NCBI GenBank assembly: GCA_019120525.1
Contig: DWUW01000218.1
Span: forward strand, 1 to 5,665
DNA: 5,665 bases
Direction: 5' to 3'
From: Candidatus Eisenbergiella stercorigallinarum
GTDB taxonomy: Bacteria > Bacillota > Clostridia > Lachnospirales > Lachnospiraceae
Notes under the pieces: model-generated
Told to the model about the DNA's origin: nothing
Databases searched by the model: none
Seen by the model: the letters and a program-made list of their open reading frames with translations, nothing else
Translations under genes and position numbers: made by a program
In this document: positions 1 through 5,621 of the stretch, one piece after another
Numbering within the stretch: position 1 is the first letter of the stretch
Layout: every line of letters starts with the position of its first letter

Positions 1-2
1 AT

Positions 3-875
3 TATTCCATTCCCATTGAAGACACGATAGAGAAGTGGTTTGATACGGAAAACCTGTTCTACTGGATGGGTTTCCATATCCTGACGGGAAATACCGATAC
101 ACAGTCCAGAAACTATTTCCTGTACAGCCCCCTGAATGTAGATAAATTTTACATCATTTCCTGGGACAATGACGGCGCCTTTGATCTTCTTCAGGATGAG
201 GTCCGCGGAGAAAATGTGGAAAGAAGCTGGGACAGAGGAATCAGTAACTATTGGGGAAATATTCTCTACCAGCGTATCTTTAAGGTCGAAGCATATCGTG
301 ACCAGCTGACGCAGGCAATCGAAACCCTTCGTTCCGAATATCTGACGAAGGACCGGATCAATGAACTTGTTTCCGGCTACCGGAGCGTGATAAAGCCTTA
401 TGTTTACAGCATGCCCGATCTTATGTATGTTCCTTTGGCGGAAACGGAATATGATGTCGTTGCAGACAGAATTGCTGATGAGATTGAAAAAAACTATCTC
501 GATTATAAAGAGTCTCTGGAAAAGCCGATGCCTTTTTACATAGGTACTCCCAGTGTGGAAAATAAAAAGCTTGAGTTCTCCTGGGATATGGCATACGATT
601 TTGACAGCGAAAATGTCACTTACAGCGTGGAGATTGCCTCGGATTATCTCTTCCAGGACATGATCTATTCGCAGCAGGGACTCCGGATTTCCCAGATTGA
701 AATGGATCTTCTTCCGGAAGGGCAGTATTTCATCCGTGTAAGAGCGACAAACGAGTCCGGTCAGACACAGGACGCATTTGACTATTATGATGTGGATGAC
801 AGGACGATCTATGGCACCAAGTGTTTCTACATTCTGGCAGATGGAACGGTCGAGGAGTACAGACGTGTGGAATAA
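3..875 (+). CDS. CotH-family protein kinase, C-terminal part (5' end outside window)
   Basis: The frame is open from base 3 to the TAA at 873-875, giving 290 residues; the first ATG (66-68) is internal, because the sequence before it (ENLFYWMGFHILTGN) is already conserved CotH core. Numbering from base 3, residues 29-45 carry GN-x-D-x-QSRN-x-x-LYSPLN, the catalytic-loop-like part of CotH kinases. WDNDGAF at 54-60 is the metal-binding WDxD element that stands in for DFG. Both look intact, so an active enzyme is likely. CotH (founding member: Bacillus spore coat) is an atypical kinase that phosphorylates secreted or surface proteins. Residues about 180-255 look like a fibronectin-III-type beta sandwich (FSWD... 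through QYFIRVRATNESG), common in surface CotH proteins and probably for substrate or wall contact. The N-lobe and any signal peptide lie off the left edge, so export is inferred. The last bases overlap the start of the polyphosphate polymerase gene. Confidence 0.88.
   Translation, partial: YSIPIEDTIEKWFDTENLFYWMGFHILTGNTDTQSRNYFLYSPLNVDKFYIISWDNDGAFDLLQDEVRGENVERSWDRGISNYWGNILYQRIFKVEAYRDQLTQAIETLRSEYLTKDRINELVSGYRSVIKPYVYSMPDLMYVPLAETEYDVVADRIADEIEKNYLDYKESLEKPMPFYIGTPSVENKKLEFSWDMAYDFDSENVTYSVEIASDYLFQDMIYSQQGLRISQIEMDLLPEGQYFIRVRATNESGQTQDAFDYYDVDDRTIYGTKCFYILADGTVEEYRRVE
852..857 (+). promoter_or_regulatory. Shine-Dalgarno for the GTG start of the VTC gene
   Basis: GAGGAG lies 7 bases before GTG 865-867, inside the last codons of the CotH gene. 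The in-frame ATGs at 778 and 841 have no comparable purine run before them, so this site decides the start. The overlap suggests translational coupling to the kinase. Confidence 0.6.
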
Positions 876-1632
876 AGAACTGCTGGCACAGAAAAATACA
901 TACTACGGCCCCTTCCGCAACGAATGGAAATACTATCTTTCCCTCTGGGACTGCCAGCCGTTGAAGGAAAGATTCCAGACCGTGATGCAGCGGGATCCCC
1001 ATGCAGTAGACGGCCTGTATTCCATCCGCAGCCTCTATTTTGACGATTACTGGAACAGCTCCTACAATGACAAGATGGCGGGCGTCAACTACCGGAAGAA
1101 GTACCGGATCCGCATTTACAACTGCAGCGATACCTCCATCCGGCTGGAGCGCAAGCTGAAGCTGGGCAACTACATCCATAAGGATTCCGCCCGCCTGACC
1201 AGACAGGAATACGAGCAGATCATGGAGGGAAAATACGATTTCCTTCTGGAACATAAGGAGCCGCTCTGCAGGGAATTCTGGTTTGAATGCACCTCCAACC
1301 TGATGCGGCCGAAGGTGATCGTGGATTATGAAAGAGAGCCGTTTGTCCTGCCGGAAGGGGACGTGCGGGTAACCTTTGATTCCAATGTGAGGGCCTGTGC
1401 CCCGGAAAATGATCTCTTCGATCCGGACATCCCTTCCTATGAGATGATTCCGCCCGGGAAGACCATCATGGAAGTCAAATTTACGGAATTCCTCCCCCTG
1501 GTCATCAAGGAGATCGTTCCGCCGGGAGAACAGGAATTTTCCGCGATCTCCAAATACACGCTGTGCTATGAAAAGCTATATTACCGGACGGACGCTCTGT
1601 TTCTGGTCTCCAGATCAGAAAGGTCCTGGTAA
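865..1632 (+). CDS. Polyphosphate polymerase, VTC/TTM tunnel domain
   Basis: This 255-residue protein (GTG start) is a stand-alone VTC domain of the triphosphate tunnel metalloenzyme fold, which in yeast Vtc4 makes polyphosphate from ATP inside a basic tunnel. The expected motifs run in order: RNEWKYYLS with Lys22; SIRSLYFDD at 53-61; KYRIRIYN with Arg81 and Arg83; IRLERKLK at 92-99; VDYERE with Arg157; VRVTFDSNVR with Arg168; MEVKF with metal-ligand candidate Glu203 and Lys205; and SKYTLCYEK with Lys230. None of the basic or acidic tunnel positions appears lost. No SPX domain and no membrane helix are present, so it should be cytoplasmic and need a partner for membrane coupling; the DUF4956 protein encoded next is the obvious candidate. 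GTG 865 is preferred to ATG 841 or 778 because of its Shine-Dalgarno and because the extra upstream residues look non-conserved. Polyphosphate synthesis is inferred from family; no bacterial function is shown by the sequence itself. Confidence 0.88.
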   Translation: MWNKELLAQKNTYYGPFRNEWKYYLSLWDCQPLKERFQTVMQRDPHAVDGLYSIRSLYFDDYWNSSYNDKMAGVNYRKKYRIRIYNCSDTSIRLERKLKLGNYIHKDSARLTRQEYEQIMEGKYDFLLEHKEPLCREFWFECTSNLMRPKVIVDYEREPFVLPEGDVRVTFDSNVRACAPENDLFDPDIPSYEMIPPGKTIMEVKFTEFLPLVIKEIVPPGEQEFSAISKYTLCYEKLYYRTDALFLVSRSERSW

Positions 1633-1660
1633 TCACCAGAAACGCCCGTTGCGGCAGAAT

Positions 1661-1667
1661 GAGAGGG
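1661..1667 (+). promoter_or_regulatory. Probable Shine-Dalgarno for the DUF4956 gene
   Basis: GAGAGGG sits 12 bases before ATG 1680, a somewhat long spacing. The alternative ATG at 1659 overlaps this purine run and has no site of its own, so 1680 is preferred. Confidence 0.4.
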
Positions 1668-1679
1668 AAAAAACAGACT

Positions 1680-2363
1680 ATGAGATTACAGGATTATTTC
1701 AAAAACTCGGTATGGGAATCCTTTACCAGCAGCCAGGGACTGACCATGGATACGGCCACGCAGATCCTTGTTTCCATGCTGATCGCGCTGCTGATGGGAC
1801 TTTTCATCTACAAGATTTACCAGATCTATTTCGGAGGGGTGGTTTTCTCCCGCTCCTTTGCCACTACCCTGGTCGGTATGTCCGTGCTGACCTGTATGCT
1901 GACGCTGGCGATCAGTACCAATATCGTGATCTCCCTCGGTATGGTCGGCGCCCTTTCCATCGTGCGTTACCGCACCGCCATCAAGGATCCCATGGATCTT
2001 CTGTATCTCTTCTGGTCCATTTCCGTGGGAATCACGGCGGGAGCCGGCATGTACGTCCTTGTCATCACGGCAAGCATCATCATGGTAATCCTGATCCATG
2101 TTTTATATCACAGGCAGAAACGGGGCATGATCTATATCATGGTGGTTCATTATGAGGGCGAGCTGACCGGCGACGCAGTGCTGCGCGCCATGAAAAAGCT
2201 TCGCTATCAGTTAAAATCCAAGACCTTCCGCGGGGATCTGACGGAAATGACGCTGGAGGTCTACTGCCGAAGCGACAATACCGTTTTCCTGGAGAATATC
2301 AAGTCTCTTGAAAAGGTAAAGGATGTTACTCTGATTCAGTATAACGGAGAATATCATGGATAA
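1680..2363 (+). CDS. DUF4956 multi-pass membrane protein
   Basis: The 227-residue product has hydrophobic segments at about residues 25-50, 58-80 and 107-143 (long enough for two helices), then a soluble C-terminal domain from about 150. Between helices 2 and 3 lies the family signature ALSIVRYRTAIKDP (91-104), followed by a glycine-rich helix ending GITAGAGMY. These mark it as DUF4956, a family of unknown function often found beside CotH and VTC genes as far as I recall. The arrangement of a conserved polar loop, a Gly/Ala-rich helix and a small alpha/beta C-terminal domain recalls MgtC/SapB proteins; this is a resemblance only. The basic RYR-x(4)-K cluster beside the membrane could contact a polyanion such as polyphosphate (inference). 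ATG 1680 gives the usual DUF4956 opening MRLQDYFKNS; ATG 1659 would add seven basic residues. Its gene starts 47 bases after the VTC stop and overlaps the next gene by 8 bases. Confidence 0.85.
   Translation: MRLQDYFKNSVWESFTSSQGLTMDTATQILVSMLIALLMGLFIYKIYQIYFGGVVFSRSFATTLVGMSVLTCMLTLAISTNIVISLGMVGALSIVRYRTAIKDPMDLLYLFWSISVGITAGAGMYVLVITASIIMVILIHVLYHRQKRGMIYIMVVHYEGELTGDAVLRAMKKLRYQLKSKTFRGDLTEMTLEVYCRSDNTVFLENIKSLEKVKDVTLIQYNGEYHG
2346..2349 (+). promoter_or_regulatory. Shine-Dalgarno for the DUF4832 gene
   Basis: GGAG lies 6 bases before ATG 2356, within the last codons of the DUF4956 gene. The ATG overlaps the upstream stop region (ATGGATAA), consistent with translational coupling. Confidence 0.55.
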
Positions 2364-3759
2364 AAGCATGAAATGGAAAATTGCGGCGGCTGTTGCCATC
2401 CTGCTTGGCATTCTCTTTGCCGCTGTCGCCATTTACCTGATCCCCCGGCTCTACGACCTTTCCGTGGTAGCGGATTTTTCCTATGACGCGTCCGTTTCCG
2501 GCATGCCGCTGACCGGTTATGCCCCTTCCGCTGAGGAAGATAACGCGGAAGAAACCCAGCTTGTTTTTATAAACATGACCTGGGCGGAATGGGAGCCGGA
2601 GGAAGGGGAATACGATATCGAAGGGCTGGAAGAAAAATACCAGCTTGACCGCTGGAGGGAAGCGGGAAAGCACGCGATCCTGCGTTTTGTCTGCGACAGG
2701 CCGGGCGAAGAAGCCCACATGGACATCCCGGAATGGCTGTATGAACGGACTGGGGACGGTATCTTCTATGATACGGATTATGGGAAAGGCTACTGCCCGG
2801 ATTATTCCAATGAAGACTTTATCGCTGCCCACCAGGCCGCCATGCAGGCGCTCGGCTCGTATTTCAGCCAGGATACTTTCCTTGCCTATGTGGAGCTTGG
2901 AAGCCTCGGTCATTGGGGCGAATGGCATACGCTTCATGAAGAAGGCCTTCCTCCCATGCCCGATATCGAAACCTGCTGGCAGTACGCGAACCACTATTCC
3001 GATTCCTTCCTCAATGTCCGTTTTCTGATGCGGCGCAATTATGTGATCGCCGCTGACGGAAACATGGGGCTGTACAATGACATGGTCGGACATGAGGGTG
3101 ATACAGTGGAATGGCTGGACTGGCAGAAAGACGGCGGATATTATGAACTGCCGGAGGGAGAACTTCCCTATGAGCCCATGGACGCGGTCTGGGACAGCGC
3201 TCCTGTGGGCGGGGAATTTACCGGTTCTCTTCCCATGGAACAGATGCTCGTCCGGGATCTGGATCAGACGCTCTCTCTCATTGAACAGTCGCACATGACC
3301 TTCCTCGGCCCCCATACTCCTCTGGAGGATGAAGGAGTGGAGGAAGGACGGGAAGCTGTGGAGGCTCTTCTCGGATACCGGTACTGGATCTCCCATATGT
3401 CGGTGGATATCAACTATATGCAGCAGACCTTTGAGATCTCGCTGACCTGGGAGAATTCGGGAAGCGCGCCCATATATCTGGAGTGGCCTGCCATGATGTA
3501 TGTATATGACAGAGATGGGAACCGGAGGTACTGGGAAAGCATTGACCTCTCCCTTCCCGCCCTGCTTCCCGGCGCCTCAGTCACCACTGTGAATTCCATC
3601 CCTTTTAACGACCTGTTCCGGGCAGGTTATACCATAGGGATTGGTATCCTTGATCCCTTGACGGAACTGCCCGCGGTAGAGCTGTGTATGAACAAGGATT
3701 ATCGCGACGGCGTCAATATTATATATACCTACGACGGAAAAAAAGGGATAACATTTTAA
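2356..3759 (+). CDS. Membrane-anchored DUF4832 protein with glycoside-hydrolase-like barrel
   Basis: The 467-residue protein begins with a short basic stretch and one hydrophobic helix (about residues 7-29) with no clear cleavage site or lipobox, so it is probably an N-terminal anchor with the rest outside. Residues about 70-320 resemble a glycosidase-type TIM barrel. MTWAEWEPEEGEYD (74-87) matches the 'W...EP.EG.YD' opening of GH-A-clan enzymes. YVELGSLGHWGEWH (178-191) is the characteristic segment found ahead of DUF4832. PVGGEF (283-288) has a late glutamate where a nucleophile might sit. Glu180, Glu189 and Glu287 are therefore candidate catalytic residues, unproven. From about 336 (LLGYRYWI) to 460 is the beta-sandwich DUF4832 domain, with a W-x-NSGSAPIY strand pair and a GIGILDP motif near the end. 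No substrate can be assigned; an envelope or extracellular glycan is the reasonable guess. It overlaps the DUF4956 gene by 8 bases and belongs to the same unit. Confidence 0.78.
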   Translation: MDKSMKWKIAAAVAILLGILFAAVAIYLIPRLYDLSVVADFSYDASVSGMPLTGYAPSAEEDNAEETQLVFINMTWAEWEPEEGEYDIEGLEEKYQLDRWREAGKHAILRFVCDRPGEEAHMDIPEWLYERTGDGIFYDTDYGKGYCPDYSNEDFIAAHQAAMQALGSYFSQDTFLAYVELGSLGHWGEWHTLHEEGLPPMPDIETCWQYANHYSDSFLNVRFLMRRNYVIAADGNMGLYNDMVGHEGDTVEWLDWQKDGGYYELPEGELPYEPMDAVWDSAPVGGEFTGSLPMEQMLVRDLDQTLSLIEQSHMTFLGPHTPLEDEGVEEGREAVEALLGYRYWISHMSVDINYMQQTFEISLTWENSGSAPIYLEWPAMMYVYDRDGNRRYWESIDLSLPALLPGASVTTVNSIPFNDLFRAGYTIGIGILDPLTELPAVELCMNKDYRDGVNIIYTYDGKKGITF

Positions 3760-3768
3760 ATCTCAGAT

Positions 3769-3776
3769 AAAGGAGG
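3769..3776 (+). promoter_or_regulatory. Strong Shine-Dalgarno for the first DivIVA-like gene
   Basis: AAAGGAGG lies 8 bases before ATG 3785. It is the strongest ribosome binding site in the window, suggesting this gene is translated independently of, and perhaps more highly than, the overlapping genes upstream. Confidence 0.75.
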
Positions 3777-3784
3777 ACGGATAA

Positions 3785-4585
3785 ATGGAAGAGAAAGACA
3801 TTTTCCGGACTGCGGTATTTGGCGGATACCAGAAGGACGATGTGACGGATTACATCCGGTCTCTGGAAAACGAGAACGAAACGATCCGCATCCTGGCAAA
3901 CAAAGAAAAGAGTGATCTCAAAACACAGCTGGAAAAAGAGAAGGCCGTGAGCGAGGAATTGAAAACCTCCCTTGCAGCCCTGCATGACAGGCTTTCCGAC
4001 CTGGAAAAGAACCGGCCGGAGGAAACGCCGTACTCTCCTGCCCCATCCGAAACTGCCCGCGAGGACGCCCTGAAATACAGCCTGGAAGAAGAGCGGAGGG
4101 CGATCCGGGAGGACAGACAGCAGTGGGCCGACAACCTGGCAAAAATGCAGCAGGATATGCAGTCTCTGTGGCAAAATGAGCTGCAGCAGCTGCGAAGCAC
4201 GCTGGAAACGATCCAGTCGAACCTGAAACAGCCTGCCTGTGAACCGCAGGATGCCGCCGGTCCAGTGCCCGCCGCGGCATATCCGGAAAAGGAACAGACA
4301 GAAGGCAGCCATATACAGCCAGAGAGCGGGCAGCCAGAAAGCACACCGCCCTCTCCTGCCGTATCAGGACCTTTCTTCTCTGAAAATGAGACACCTCAGG
4401 AGGAACCTGCCACCCCTGTGCAGGAAGATTCGCAGCGAGAACCGAGGCAGGAACTGCAGGAAGAACCACAGCAGGAACTGCAGGAAGAACCGCAGCTCGC
4501 CGAATATCTCCAGAAGGCCGACGCATCGATCAGCCAGACCCAGAAACGCGTCTCAGACCTGCTTCTGAAGCTGGATGATTTTTAA
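3785..4585 (+). CDS. DivIVA-like coiled-coil protein A, with disordered Pro/Gln/Glu-rich region
   Basis: This 266-residue protein opens with a DivIVA-type head: residues 7-27 read FRTAVFGGYQKDDV, then DYI and SL. This is the F...GY.K..V..Y(I/V)..L pattern that in DivIVA/GpsB proteins forms the membrane-binding N-terminal dimer. A coiled coil follows (about 24-76), then a short Pro-rich hinge (77-90), a second coiled coil (91-148), and a long low-complexity segment rich in Pro, Gln and Glu (149-238). It ends in a predicted amphipathic helix (238-266, hydrophobic residues at heptad-like spacing). DivIVA relatives recruit division, wall-synthesis or polar proteins to curved membrane. The head identifies the family; the partner is unknown, and the disordered tail is probably a tether or docking segment. 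It is not the canonical DivIVA, being diverged and carrying the extra linker. It starts 25 bases after the DUF4832 stop and shares its head motif with the next gene. Confidence 0.72.
   Translation: MEEKDIFRTAVFGGYQKDDVTDYIRSLENENETIRILANKEKSDLKTQLEKEKAVSEELKTSLAALHDRLSDLEKNRPEETPYSPAPSETAREDALKYSLEEERRAIREDRQQWADNLAKMQQDMQSLWQNELQQLRSTLETIQSNLKQPACEPQDAAGPVPAAAYPEKEQTEGSHIQPESGQPESTPPSPAVSGPFFSENETPQEEPATPVQEDSQREPRQELQEEPQQELQEEPQLAEYLQKADASISQTQKRVSDLLLKLDDF
4448..4495 (+). repeat. Two tandem 24-bp units inside DivIVA-like gene A
   Basis: Units 4448-4471 and 4472-4495 differ at a single base (A at 4468, G at 4492) and both encode QELQEEPQ (residues 222-229 and 230-237). The preceding 24 bases (EDSQREPR) may be a decayed third unit. 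The near identity, including third codon positions, points to recent duplication and a length-variable linker. Confidence 0.85.
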
Positions 4586-4602
4586 CAGTTACCTGAATCT
4601 AT

Positions 4603-4608
4603 GGGAGG
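4603..4608 (+). promoter_or_regulatory. Shine-Dalgarno that sets the start of DivIVA-like gene B
   Basis: GGGAGG lies 7 bases before ATG 4616. It falls inside codons 1-3 of the alternative ATG 4601, which has no purine run of its own, so the shorter form (MKKFRTALF...) is chosen. Confidence 0.7.
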
Positions 4609-4615
4609 AAACCAG

Positions 4616-5518
4616 ATGAAAAAATTTCGTACCGCCTTATTTAACGGCTATCAGAAGAATGCCGTTGACGAATATGTGGAAGATCTGATGCATGAGCTGG
4701 AGGATCTTCGGGAGGACGCCTTAAAAGCGCAGTCCGCAGGCCAGCTGCGCGTCCAGCTTGATGAGATCCGGCAGGAAAATGAACGGCTCCAGGAAAGCCT
4801 GCAGGAAAAATCCCGGAGGCTGGAAGAAGAAGCCGAACAGAAGCAGCGCCTGGTCGCTGAACACGAAAAACAGCTTTCTGACGGGGAACAGCGCCTTGCG
4901 GATATTGACCGGGAGCTGAAAGAAAAGGAACAGCTGCTGAAGGAAAAAGAAGAACAGCTGCAAAAGTTTCTCCAGCGGGAAAATGCCCTGGAAGCGGAAC
5001 GTCAGCGCTTTGCCAGCCTGAACGACCAATATGAGGAAAATGAGGAAAAGCTGAAGCGTTATGAAAACGACTACTCTTCCTTTATGGATCTTATGGTCAA
5101 TATGAAATCACAGGCCAGGCAGATCGTTACCGACGCCCAGTCTGACGCGGAAGAAATCCTTCTCATGGCCAAAAAGGATGCGGATGTGATTACCTCCAGC
5201 GCCCAGTCTGAAGCGGAAAAGATCACGGACAAGGCAAAGCTCGAGGCCCTGGATTACCGTCAGAACGTGGAAAAGGAACTGAAGAAAAAGAAAGAAGATG
5301 AATCTCTGAAATTCCAGCTCGCCCGTTTCCGTATCTCTGAATACCTGGAATCCCTGAACCGTTCCCAGAACAAGCTGATTTCAGTGTATGAAGAGTTCGG
5401 CCGCCTGGTAGGGCAGCTTCCCCTCAGACTGGGAGACGTTTTCTCTGACGAACCCTTTGAACTGTTAGAGGATCCGGAAAAAAACACTGAGAAATCTTCT
5501 GATCCCCAAAATAAATGA
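4616..5518 (+). CDS. DivIVA-like coiled-coil protein B
   Basis: This 300-residue protein has the head FRTALFNGYQKNAV...YV..L at residues 4-24, sharing FRTA-(V/L)-F-x-GYQK-x-x-V-x-x-Y with the product of the gene before it. Residues about 22-155 form a long, highly charged coiled coil containing a near-repeat, LKEKEQL then LKEKEEQL (101-115). From about 153 to 225 comes the alanine-spaced helix usual in DivIVA-family C-terminal parts (SQARQIVTDAQSDAEEI, then KKDAD...AQSEAEK), and then a Lys/Glu-rich stretch. The segment 231-275 (LARFRISEYLESL... VYEEFGRLVGQL) is probably a helical oligomerisation or docking module, and the end is an acidic, polar tail. A membrane-associated, polymerising scaffold at septum or pole is the expected role. 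Unlike A it lacks the Pro-rich linker, so the two have diverged and could form a heteromer. The gap from A is 30 bases with no terminator, so they are probably cotranscribed. Confidence 0.78.
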   Translation: MKKFRTALFNGYQKNAVDEYVEDLMHELEDLREDALKAQSAGQLRVQLDEIRQENERLQESLQEKSRRLEEEAEQKQRLVAEHEKQLSDGEQRLADIDRELKEKEQLLKEKEEQLQKFLQRENALEAERQRFASLNDQYEENEEKLKRYENDYSSFMDLMVNMKSQARQIVTDAQSDAEEILLMAKKDADVITSSAQSEAEKITDKAKLEALDYRQNVEKELKKKKEDESLKFQLARFRISEYLESLNRSQNKLISVYEEFGRLVGQLPLRLGDVFSDEPFELLEDPEKNTEKSSDPQNK

Positions 5519-5529
5519 CCTGAAACAGC

Positions 5530-5575
5530 AAAACACCATTCGCTCAGCGATTTCCCGCAGAACGAATGGTGTTTT
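5530..5575 (+). terminator. Rho-independent terminator, probably bidirectional
   Basis: The perfect 13-base arms AAAACACCATTCG (5530-5542) and CGAATGGTGTTTT (5563-5575) enclose an inner stem. It continues with T5544-C5545 against G5560-A5561 and GCG (5547-5549) against CGC (5556-5558), with two single mismatches and a six-base loop at 5550-5555. The stem ends in TTTTATT on the + strand and, read from the other side, in TTTT as well. It lies 12 bases after the stop of DivIVA-like gene B. The T tract is short, but the stem is strong, and a convergent gene probably follows. Confidence 0.82.
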
Positions 5576-5621
5576 ATTCTGTCCTGTAATGTTGATTGGA
5601 TCCTTTCCTGTGATGGAAAGC

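Noticed and set aside
3..860. Slightly lower GC in the CotH part than in the rest
   Set aside because: Counting a few lines by eye gives a mild, patchy difference that overlaps the neighbours' range; not enough to argue for transfer.
730..1254. - strand open frame across the CotH/VTC junction
   Set aside because: It overlaps two well-supported + strand genes and its product shows no family pattern.
1441..1530. Near repeat GAGAT..TTCCGCC at 1441 and 1510 in the VTC gene (both reading E-x-x-PPG)
   Set aside because: The two copies are short, diverge on both sides and flank conserved tunnel strands; coincidence or turn preference explains them.
1568..2155. + strand alternate frame across the VTC end and the DUF4956 start
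   Set aside because: Its translation is rich in His, Arg, Gly and Pro with no domain; the DUF4956 frame over the same bases carries the conserved membrane segments.
2326..3396. Long - strand open frame (356 codons) opposite the DUF4832 gene
   Set aside because: It lies wholly in the shadow of a gene with clear family motifs and an anchor helix, and its translation has no coherent domain pattern and is rich in His, Phe, Pro and Arg, typical of antisense reading.
3694..3728. Possible internal promoter for the DivIVA-like pair: AT-rich TATTATATATA near the end of the DUF4832 gene
   Set aside because: No convincing -35 element is found at 16-18 bases upstream (best match about three of six), so only the AT-rich patch is real. 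5'-end mapping would settle it.
3719..4526. Overlapping - strand open frames opposite DivIVA-like gene A
   Set aside because: Three overlapping antisense frames in one place arise from the skewed Gln/Glu/Pro codon use of the + strand gene; none has a good start site or recognisable motif.
5603..5620. Small hairpin CTTTCC/GGAAAG with a six-base loop after the terminator
   Set aside because: A six-base stem of mixed strength without a T run on either strand is expected by chance and is not needed beside the stronger hairpin.
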